Shown: piece by piece, positions 11,372 through 19,797 of the stretch | Layout: every line of letters starts with the position of its first letter | How positions within the stretch are numbered: the stretch's first letter is position 1 | NCBI GenBank assembly: GCA_015680685.1 | Contig: MNCI01023457.1 | Location: 958,046 to 1,022,045 of the forward strand | Source: Gnetum montanum | Taxonomy: Eukaryota; Streptophyta; Gnetopsida; Gnetales; Gnetaceae | DNA length: 64,000 nucleotides | Reading direction: 5' to 3' | Translations under genes and position numbers: made by a program | Notes under the pieces: model-generated | Told to the model about the DNA's origin: nothing | Databases searched by the model: none | The model's input: the letters and a program-made list of their open reading frames with translations, nothing else

Positions 11372-12504
11372 GAGCTCGCCTTCGATGGGACCCAACGGAG
11401 CCCATTGATTTGGACATAGTAGAGCCTCCATCAGATGGGGCAGTCGTGCCACGCCACATTTATGAAGAGATGCATGAATGTGCGTTACGCTCAATGCACT
11501 CCTTATGGGAGAGTAAGAGTGTAAATGAAAACCTCTGGAAAAGAGTGCAGAGGTTAGAGGAGAAGAATGAGTCCCTGATCAAAGAGGTCAGGGATCTAAA
11601 GTTGCGATGCGAGTTCCTACAAACACGGGAAACAAGTGACGAGGACTGGCGCACCACTATTATTGATTACTCTTGTTATTAGACCGCAATCAAGAATAGT
11701 GTGCAAACCAGTCGGGCATTGGTGGAGCAGTGGATGTAGATAGAGCTGTTAGCTCAGAAAAGCCAAGACTAGAGGGATTACTGCGCAAGTGTGCAAGAAT
11801 GGGGGCAGAAGGAAAAGGACCACAAACATTTGTATAAGCAAGAAATTATCGCTTATCGTCAACATTATCGTGATTCTTCCGTTGAAGCCCAATCCTTAAG
11901 AGTCTTCCTGGACGTCATTGGGGCATCCGAAGCCTTCAAGAAGTTTCAAGAGCAGGTGACTGTAAGTGAGTCCCTGGAAAGGGAGGTGACTCTCCCCGGG
12001 GGTCAGACTACTGTCCCTACTTTCTTTCCTGACCCACCTCGTTGGACTAGCATGGAGAAAGGGAAGGTGAAGGCTGGAGCTACTCTTGGAGATGAAGTGT
12101 GGTCTAACCTAATGGAGGATGAAATCATGGAGCACCTGTGGGCCAGCTTGGAAAAGCTTCCCTTTGCTGCAGAAGCAGGGCCATCGTGAGTAAGTTTAAT
12201 CATGACTAAGTCTAAATTTTCTGATTGTGTTGTCAAGTTTTGTTTTTACTAATATGTTCTCTATATCTAGGTACCCGAAGAGGATAGAGAATGCGAGCCA
12301 GCTGAGGAGCAAGTACAAGAAGAGGGGCGTAGTGATGAAGAACGTCCTCCTGTGGAGCTGGTGCAAGAGCAAGAACCTCATGAAGAGGAAACTCCTCATG
12401 AAGGAATACTTCCCAGAATAGAAGGCCCACTAGAGGACGATTTATTAGGACTAGAGCCGGACTTGAGAGATACTGGTGACAGTGGCATCAGAGGAGATGC
12501 GTAA
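11372..12504 (+). pseudogene. Exons 7-8 of the antisense gene: coiled coil and acidic C-terminus
   Basis: Exon 7 (11372-12189) encodes a long helical region, with a run such as ENLWKRVQRLEEKNESLIKE and a second helix after three TAG stops, consistent with a coiled coil. It ends with TGA at 12187 that directly joins a perfect donor GTAAGT at 12190; a CGA codon there would give an open junction. Exon 8 (12271-12504) is in phase 0 and is strongly acidic (EED, EEQVQEEG, EEERPP-like runs), ending in TAA. A coiled coil plus acidic tail suggests a protein-protein interaction role; the partner is unknown. Confidence 0.6.
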
Positions 12505-13199
12505 TTGTGGTTTAGGCATGGTTTTATTGATTGTTGTCAACAATGGCTATGCGAATGATTGAAAGACTAGCGATGAGATTTTCTGGCAATTTTAAATGTC
12601 TATTTAATTTTTGTCTTTTGCGTTTTTATTTGCAAAGCGTAAGCATAGTTGTTACTGATTTTTCCTAAGTTATGTTGCGACGGAATGAAATTGCTAGTTT
12701 AAGGCCATTGCGGGCCATGGGTAGTTTTAGGCCATTGCGAGCCATCTGGCGAGTTTGCGTAATCTGGAAAATAGTTTTAGGCCATTGCGGGCCATGGCTA
12801 GTTTTAGGCCATTGTGGGCCATGCCTAGTTTTAGGCCATTGTGGGCCATAACTAGTTTAAGGCCATTGTGGGCCATAACTAGTTTAAGGCCATTGCGGGC
12901 CCTAACTAGTTTAAGACTGTTGCGGGCCACAACTAGTTTAAGGCCGTTGCGGGCCCTAGCTAATGTAAAGAGCGTAATCGATGGTAATGTATTTTTTTTG
13001 CGTATTTGGACTAAAGTGATCAAAAGACGTAAATAAGTACATAACAGGAATGTAATAGCGTAAGGAATGACAAGCGTAAACATTGACAATTTCTATAGCG
13101 TAAATATGCATTGGACGAAAATGGACTGCTAAGCGTAAACAATGATAATTGGTAAAAACATAAGAATGCGCGTAAATGTCGTTCAGTTCAACCGTTAAT
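12505..13199. other. Spacer between the antisense gene and the protease, rich in GCGTAA
   Basis: No coding frame is supported. It holds hairpin array B (12693-12959) and a cluster of GCGTAA words at about 12637, 12971, 13058, 13073, 13098 and 13132, with CGCGTAAA at 13170. It is the shared 3' flank of two convergent genes, the antisense gene and gag-PR, so terminators of the antisense gene may be here, but I see no clear AATAAA. Confidence 0.6.
12693..12959. repeat. Tandem array B: nine hairpin units of about 27 bp
   Basis: Consensus: lead CTAGTTTAA or CTAGTTTTA, stem GGCC, six-base loop ATTGCG or ATTGTG, stem GGCC, four-base spacer. Nine units are seen; a non-repeat insert of about 30 bp interrupts after the second. 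One unit has GACT in the left arm and one AGCC in the right arm, otherwise the stem is constant. The design (AGTTTTA lead, 4-bp stem, 6-base loop ending GCG) is the same as in array A at 3892-4386, although the stems differ. Open frames across the array (12727-13089 -, 12755-13036 +) are repeat artefacts. Confidence 0.9.
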
Positions 13200-14000
13200 T
13201 CACAATTGTTTCTTAATGGCCTTTATGTTCAGTGTTGCATAAGGGCGGAGGGGTTTACAGTCTGACTCCTCCACGCCGCCATCCTGAAATGGTAGGTTGG
13301 CCCAGGTTAGACTGTCATCGTTGGTTTCGGTTTGCTGAGGGATTTGGAAATGGGTCTGATCATCCGATGTTTCTATCTCTGAACCCCGTTCTTCTTCAAT
13401 ATTTTTGACAGTCCTGGACGTGATTTCATCACCGCGTATTACAACCTCCCCTCCTGCGTAGGTTAGGTGTATTTCCTGATGTATTGGTGATGAAACTACC
13501 CTCAGCTGGGCTAACCAGGACCTCCCTAAGATCAAGTTGACCCCAGGCATCTCCTCGACGACTAGGAATGTGGCATCCATTGGGAATTGATCCCCTGCCA
13601 CAAACGCAATACGCACCATCCCCTTGACCTGAACCCTTGCTCCATTGAACGACTTTACGCATGTTGTCGTTGTGGGAATGATCTGGTCGACCAGACCCAA
13701 CCTATCCATGATGGGGTAAGGAATGAAATTTGCAGCTGCGTCGTCATCCACGTGTACCCTCCAGATCAGGTACTGACCGACCCGAATGGTGATGAACATG
13801 GGTTCAGTTGTCACTTGACCTTTCTCAGGATCATCTTTGATGGCCTCATCGTGAAAGATCAGCGAAGTGGGCATAGGTTGCTCAGCTTTGGAAGGAAACA
13901 TGACAGCGTGTATCGCTTCCTCCTCCGCTGGTAAGCTTTCATCCACAGGTATGGATGTCAGCATGTAGACCATAGCCTCACGGTGTTTTTGTGATGTCAT
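13200..14000 (-). pseudogene. Tat aspartic protease region of gag-pro
   Basis: This 266-codon open frame would process the polyprotein. The active-site strand reads VHVDDDAAANFIP, where Tat proteases typically have VDNGAA..ILP, and a conserved LGRSWL flap-side motif follows about 90 residues later. The frame ends LNIKAIKKQL with TGA at 13200. The continuation into RT needs a jump of 5.3 kb to 7893, so an intron is likely. The frame itself is intact, but the gag before it is broken. Confidence 0.85.
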
Positions 14001-14039
14001 AAGCAGGTCATAGAGGCTCAGCGCTGTATTTTTTTGTTT

Positions 14040-16977
14040 TAGAGCCTGTTTGACCTACGTAAACATGTCGAGGAGGTCTTTCTCTCAGCTAGGTTGTTTA
14101 TTCCCCTTGTCTTCTTCCATTCGTCCCAAGAGACGAATCTCTCAAGGTGGAATGATGTCAGTCGGGGGGTTGTTCTTTTTCTCCCCGTGAGGAGGTGGCT
14201 ACATTTCTGCACCTTTATCTTGCCCCTGGCGTACAGGCGAATGCACAGAGGCCAGGGGCCTAGGCTTAGGGAAGCCAAGCGTAAAGTGGTCTTTCGTAGC
14301 GTTAACAGATGGGTCCCTTCCATTTTGTTTGTCAGATGATGGTTGGCGGTGTTGGTTAGAGGCCTGTGCCTGCATGAGAGGAGTAGCCAGTGGTTTTGGT
14401 GCTCTGATAATGAAAGGCGCCCTATGCGTGGGCGCGGACGAGGCTGCGGCTTTGCTGTTACTACGTGGCTGAGTGGCATTCTGAGAAGGTGCCTGAATGA
14501 TGAATGGTGACCTTGAAAAGCCACTGGCTGTCGATGAAAGGTTTCCTCCCTATTGTGAGTTGGTAGGTACATGCAAAACAAAAGGTTGTTTGGGTGGTAC
14601 TTTCCTCTCATTGTCCGTACTTACCACATTGATAGTATAGGTTACGTTGTTTGCATTCAACAGATCCTTATACACGTGCAATGCTTGGTTTTTCGGATGC
14701 ATCGGGCTACTGCCGTCTAGTTTCAAATGACCCTCGTCGATCATGCGTTGAATGTCCTCCTTCAACACCCAGCAGTAATCTGTATTGTGACCACACAACT
14801 GGTGGTAGTCACAGAAACGGTCCAGCCTGAAAGATTTCGGAACTGGTGGTTCGTTAGGTAGGGCTAAAGAAGGATTCTTCAGCAGTTCACAATGACATCT
14901 GTGATGCTTCAGAGCTTCTTCGGATACCCTTTTGGGTTGAATGTATTTGGACCCTAACAATTGTTTCAACAGTTCTGAATGTTTTACAGGTAGGGCTGTA
15001 TACTTTGAGCGGTCTTTACGCTCAAAGTTTGATTTTGGCTAGGGGGCTCTTCAGGGGCAGCTGTGTCTTGGCTGGTGCTGCCTACACTAGCCGTGGTCTT
15101 AGGAGGCACGATAGGTGCCTTCTTGTTCTTGTTATTTGTGCTCTCAGCCAGTGCAGCTACTGTCGTTGTCATCGCTTTACCTTTGTCCTTGCCCTTGTTG
15201 TGAACGTTCTTGTAGGCGACATACGTTGGGTCTTTGCTGGCCTCTGCAGCATCTTGGATGCTTCTAGTTTGAGCGAAGGCCTGATGTAAAGAATTAGGGG
15301 AAAGATAATACAGCTTTGACTTGATAAAGTCATTGACTGCTCCTTTGAAGATGGTCAGTAAGTTTGGTTCCGCGATTGGCTCACGGATTTCATTCAAAGT
15401 AGCATTCCAGCACTGTATGAACTTCTGGACTGGCTCGAGAGGGTCTTATTTCACTCCCATGAGTTGATCCAACGTGACTTCTAGCTTTAAGTTGTATTTA
15501 AAGCGAGTCACAAATTGTGTCAGAAGCTCTTCCAAGGTTGAAATGGAAGATAGTGGGAGGGCTCGATACCAATCTAGAGCTTTCCCTATTAGAGACATAG
15601 CAAAGACTCGGATAATCGTGTGAGGCCACTATTGCAACAACAAGGATTCGGATCTGAAATTGACCAAGTGAGCGTTGGGATCTCCTTCTCTATTGTACTT
15701 GGTAAAAGGAGGTAAAGACATCCCGGGTGGCAACGACAACATGGTGACCACTGGACTAATAGGATCATCTTGGTAGAAGTCCATGATCTGTACAGTGTCT
15801 TAGCCAGTGGCCTTAAGACACCTAACCTCTTCAGTGAGGGTTTGAATAAGTAGGAAGGCTTGGTCCAAACCTGTTGATGGAGGTGTCTATGCAGGAGGAG
15901 CAAGAGGCTGACCTAGGAAAGCTGTGCCAGGCAGTGAAAATGGTGGGATGGTTTGGCCGATAGGTGATGGGGCGGGGATCCCTACGGGTAGGGGTGCTTG
16001 TGAAGACCAGCATCTATCGATTTGGGAAGAGAGATTAGCCACCGCTGGTTGCGCGGGATAAGGATATGGATATTACGGGACCACCTGTGAAATATGTGTC
16101 GCGGGTACCACCGAGGGTTGCACACCGTATACCGCAGACTAGTTATGTTGTGCCGCGGGGATGGTCCACTAACTTGTGGTAGGCTATTGGATGAATGTCT
16201 GTGGCTAAACAACTGCGGTGATTTGTTGGGTTGGAGGGGGCGGAAGCGATTGAGTCTGCATCGGATGAGTTGTGGATACAGATTGGGGTTGGATTTGCAG
16301 AATGAAATGGGGCGCAGTGGTTGCTGGAACCACCGACGGAATGCTGAGCACACGTGGTGATGAGACCGTCCCCATGTTATTGTGGGGTATTTACACTTAT
16401 AGCCCAGATGGCTGCGTAGTGGCTTGCGGGATGACAGGAATATGGGTTTGTCTGGCCACGGTTGGATTAAGAGGAGCGGCTTCTCCATTGTAAGGAAACA
16501 GGGGATTTATGTACATATGGGGCTCAGAGTATGATACGAATGTTCAAACTAGGCTGCAAATTCATCATCTTCTTCCTCCCCATTCTGGGGTTCCATCATA
16601 GCCCGTGTAGCCTGGCTTTTAGCCATGACCAACTGTGTTATAATTTCATGTTGATGGTTCGTTAAAGGGATGATGTCATAGGCTGTTAGGGTGAAATCTT
16701 GGCCCCCTCGATGGATCATCTCGAAATTTCGTTTCGCCTCAATTTCGTCTCGGTTAAGGACAAGCTTCACCTGGATCTTGATGCAGATGAAGTTGTATTC
16801 CTCAAGGGTCACGACAGTAAATATTGGGTCTTTGCCCTGTAGCCTCAATGACCGACGCGATGGTCCCTGAGGTCCTGCTGCACCAGGAGCTGGTCTAGTG
16901 ATAGTAATAGGGTTCACAGACGTGGCACCCAATTCAGCGGCGACCATGGCGGTTGTGGTTGTGTAAGATGGATCCAT
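14040..16977 (-). pseudogene. Tat gag, broken by stops and frame changes
   Basis: The start MDPSYTTTTAM at 16977 gives 142 codons, ending at a TAG at 16549. Then comes a Pro/Gln-rich linker in another frame with TAA and TAG stops (16490-15800). The capsid-like retrotransposon gag domain lies at about 15780-15350, with FTKYNREGDPNAHLVNF and GKALDWYRAL. A frame change near 15030 connects to KYTALPVKHSELLKQLL and a Cys/His motif FCDYHQLCGHNTDYC (about 14830). Downstream, to 14040, frames are disturbed. The gag sits close behind the primer-binding site, so this element has no extra ORF before gag. Confidence 0.85.
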
Positions 16978-17202
16978 TGAGCAAGTAGATTAGTTAACAG
17001 TAAATGACTGGATCTAAGAGAAAAAACGATGGACAAAGAAGATTGTGTTTAGGCTTTCTACCCTGTAGGATTCCAGAGGAATCGTTAAAGTAACCGATCT
17101 ACACCACACGAGTTTTCGTAAACTTCCCTAGAGGTATTACGTTCACGTTTTTGGGTATAAATCGCTAACAGGGCTACCCGTAGAAATACGAATCGGAGCC
17201 TA

Positions 17203-17221
17203 GGCCCTCCTTCTAGCGCCA
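17203..17221 (-). other. Primer-binding site of the Tat element
   Basis: Read on the - strand, TGGCGCTAGAAGGAGGGCC begins six bases after the inner end of the 5' LTR. TGG at this position pairs with the CCA end of a tRNA. I do not assign the tRNA. A similar TGGTGCTAGGAGAGC stands behind the first LTR of the second gypsy element (30326). Confidence 0.75.
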
Positions 17222-17227
17222 GAAAAC

Positions 17228-18810
17228 TGTAATGACGGAAAATGTCGGTAGCTGGAATACCGAACAAAATCCATGTAAACAGTCTTAACCACGGATCCGT
17301 GCGAGGGCTGTGCTGGGGAAAAATGAATCCATGGTGCCTTGAACGGTCTTGTCGATCAGACAGGGACTTACTAAATCAGTAAACCGATGGAGATTATGAA
17401 TGTTGCATGGAACGATTTGATTCCACAGGTCGCAAAATGAGAGAAAAACAATGTAGATAAATTGAAATAATGATAACGTTACCACGATAAAAGGAATCAG
17501 ACATGAGAGAAACACGTGATTTCAGGATCTATTGTTTGACCCAGAAAAATGAGCATTCCATATATTAATTTACACTGGGGAGACCCCGATTGTCTTGTGT
17601 CAAGCAAACACAAAGTAACAAGAAACATTTCAAAGCAGAGGTACAGAATGGAGTCCGATCTACCTCGTAGGCCGAAGATGGGATGCGACGAAGGTCAAGT
17701 TTTGACGTCTACCGATCAACTGCTTCTGATCAATAGGACTCACAAGCCACACCAGATGATCTCTTGATCTCTGATCTACTCCTTTTGCCTTGGGTAGTCT
17801 TTGCTCTTAAACTGTCGATGATCTCCAATGGAGAGAGTTGTGTTTTTGCCAAAGGACTAATCGCTCCTGCTGCCAATGTTCAAGAAAAATGTTTTCTCTC
17901 TTTGTTCAAAAATAGTGCTACCAAAAGATTGCCAAAATGCTGCTCTCTAGTTCTGTCTCTCTCTGTGTCTTTTTTCTTTTCTTTTTTGTCTCATCCCTCA
18001 TCTCTCTTGCCAACTGAGGTATTTATAAGTTTGACGACATGTGGAGAAGGAATGGTTGTGCTGACACGTGTTTCAAACCCTTCAGAAGATTGTTGACTTG
18101 ATCATCCTTATGCTGAAATTCATGACCATGCACAATACGCGCATCTGCGTATTGTGCGTATGAATAACAAATGTGGATCGGGCATGTCTCAATTGATTTT
18201 GGGCTACATTACACTTGTACGCATTGCGTCGCATACAAGAGCGTAATAAAGCACAAAAGTGATGGACCCAAGCTGCTTTACACTCATTCACATTGCCAAG
18301 CGTAGTGAAGTGTAAACAATGATTAACTTGGTGATGAATTACGCTGACTTACGCTGCCTTGCGTAACGAGCGTAAGGTGATCGTGCTACAAGAAAGAGAA
18401 AAGAGTTGATCTGTTGTGCTTCCTTTGGATCCTCTTTGACGCTTTCAAAGCTCATTATGCTACCTTGCGTAACAGAGCGTAAATATGCCCTTGGACAAAA
18501 GACTTAGCAGAATACACGAGAGATCGCATATTACACTACCTAGACCTTAAGTTTTGCCAAATCTGCTGAAGTAAACCGCCTTCGAATATCAGACTATGTT
18601 ACGCAAAGCGTCATTACACTGTTGCATGTTATAGTGTAAAGACAGAAAACATAGTAAGATAGGAAATCTGCAAAAGAAAAACGAAGTCTTGATGCTGCAT
18701 GCCTCCTTGTCTTGCCTTGCTTTGTTCTCCTTTCTAGAATTCTATCATATACTTTTGCCCAAATCGCGAATCTTCGCCTGAGGCCAACTCGAAATTTTCA
18801 CGTTGTTTCA
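17228..18810 (-). repeat. Tat 5' LTR (right copy)
   Basis: Identical in length to the left LTR and alignable without net gaps; TG/CA ends and the flanking TTGGG copy are intact. On the - strand the sequence after the TATA box is a long purine run (AGAGAGAGACAGA type) at 17990-17940 that probably belongs to the leader. Differences from the left copy are mainly transitions. Confidence 0.95.
18020..18028 (-). promoter_or_regulatory. TATA box of the Tat 5' LTR
   Basis: The + strand reads TATTTATA, giving TATAAATA on the - strand, about 780 bases into the LTR from its outer end. The same motif is at 1933-1940 in the other LTR. It would place the RNA start near 17990. Confidence 0.6.
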
Positions 18811-18815
18811 TTGGG
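18811..18815. repeat. Target-site duplication of the Tat element, right copy
   Basis: TTGGG, matching 1136-1140. Sequence of element A resumes here. Confidence 0.93.
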
Positions 18816-19235
18816 ATTCTTGAGTAGATTCTTTCAGGTTGGTCTTTAACTTTTCATGACTATCAATTGACTATGGAACCCACAGAATCCTTAGTTGAGG
18901 TTATGCAAGGCCAAGAAAGGGCATGAGCCTACTATGAGAAGGATCCACATGCATATCTCTTGGCTTGATTAGTTAAGGTTCCTTACCTTTGACATTATTG
19001 CAATCATATCTTTCGTGTATTCCATTGCATAAACTACTCAGTACTCCTTAATCTTTCATTTCATTCATCCACTGCATTAATTTTTCTCCATTTTTTTTTC
19101 AAATTTATGAGCTTCAACACCCTCTTCTCATGTTTTCATACTATTCTTGGTCTTCTAAGCTTTCATTTGACCCCACTCCCATCCAAGAATTTCTTGTACT
19201 TTAAAAGTTTGATCAAGTCAATGCTGATCATTAGC

Positions 19236-19281
19236 TACATTGATGAGGCCTTATCAACATAGTGCTTAGATCCTATATATA
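19236..19281 (+). promoter_or_regulatory. Candidate internal promoter of element A (LTR palindrome plus TATA)
   Basis: ATTGATGAGGCCTTATCAAC at 19238 matches the AGGCCT-centred palindromes found in the U3 of the same element's LTR (22910-23045). It is followed 20 bases later by TATATATA (19274-19281). The accessory reading frame begins at 19798. An internal promoter would let that frame be expressed without the LTR. Expression is not shown. Confidence 0.4.
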
Positions 19282-19797
19282 CCACCAAACACTTACAAAT
19301 TTTTACCATTTGGTCATACCGCAAGAGGATTTTGTAAAATTTTTTAGAGCCCACAACTTTCTAGAGCTCATAACTTCCCAATTGTTTATCTAAATCACTC
19401 CATTTTTCAATCCTACACTTACCAAAGGTAAGATATTTATTTTGAGGGCCACAAACCTTAAGGTTTCCAATGAAAAGTTAATAAAATTTTATGGAAATTT
19501 TTCTAACTCTAAGGTTTCCAATGAAAAATTGATAAAATCTTTTTTGAAAATTTTCCTAACTCTCCTAAGGGTTAATAACCTTAACCACATATAAACATCA
19601 AATTTTCATAAATTAACCCTTCCAACAACCTTCAAGATGATTTATTAATGAAAATACATAAATAAATGACAATCAAATTAATTAAAACAACCATAATCAC
19701 AACTTAGCCCAATGTAACAATCCTTAAGAGATAAGGTATTCCAATTGTTTTAAGGTTACATAATCATTGTTAATACATGGTCTTATTGTGATTATAG

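Larger units (their letters stand above)
8377..12504 (+). pseudogene. Antisense eight-exon gene inside the Tat element, HAD/NIF-like N-terminus, coiled coil, acidic tail
   Basis: Exons that I can join by consensus splice sites: 8377-8495, 8767-9216, 9305-9579, 9676-10725, 10819-11088, 11166-11294, 11372-12189, 12271-12504. All introns begin GT and end AG; six are 77-96 bp and the first is 271 bp. Five junctions are phase 1 with G before GT. The exons sum to 3345 bases, exactly 1115 codons, ending TAA at 12502. There is no frameshift, but there are eleven TAG stops (8455, 9008, 9540, 10047, 10173, 10392, 10461, 10704, 11680, 11737, 11770) and one TGA (12187). The gene lies opposite to gag-pol, between protease and RT, and probably inside a pol intron. 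The start MAPKAKRKNAK is basic and could be a nuclear signal. The origin may be a captured host gene; expression is unknown. Confidence 0.75.
1141..18810 (-). mobile_element. Tat-lineage Ty3/gypsy retrotransposon, complete 17.67 kb, nested in element A
   Basis: The element runs right to left: 5' LTR 17228-18810, primer-binding site about 17203-17221, gag 16977-14040, protease 14000-13200, a 5.3-kb spacer with an antisense gene, RT-RNH-aRNH-INT 7893-4414, a 3' spacer with a hairpin array, a polypurine tract, and 3' LTR 1141-2723. Both LTRs are 1583 bp at a constant offset of 16087 and have TG...CA ends and a 5-bp target duplication. A second, archaeal-type RNase H between RNase H and integrase is the hallmark of the Tat clade. 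Ogre-type Tat elements are known to carry an intron between protease and RT, which fits the spacer here. Many stops and a mutated RT active site make this copy non-autonomous. Confidence 0.95.

Noticed and set aside
8377-12504. Amber recoding or programmed TAG readthrough as the cause of eleven TAG codons
   Set aside because: Gag-pol of the same element also has TAG, TGA and TAA stops at places where conserved Gln, Trp or Arg stand; methylation decay is the simpler cause.
12693-12959. Short, regularly spaced repeats that resemble a CRISPR array
   Set aside because: The units are contiguous, without unique spacers, and the context is a plant retrotransposon.
12727-13089. Open frames on both strands with RNGLKL and SFRPLWA repeats
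   Set aside because: Both are produced by hairpin array B. Both strands open at once over a short-period repeat is typical of an artefact.
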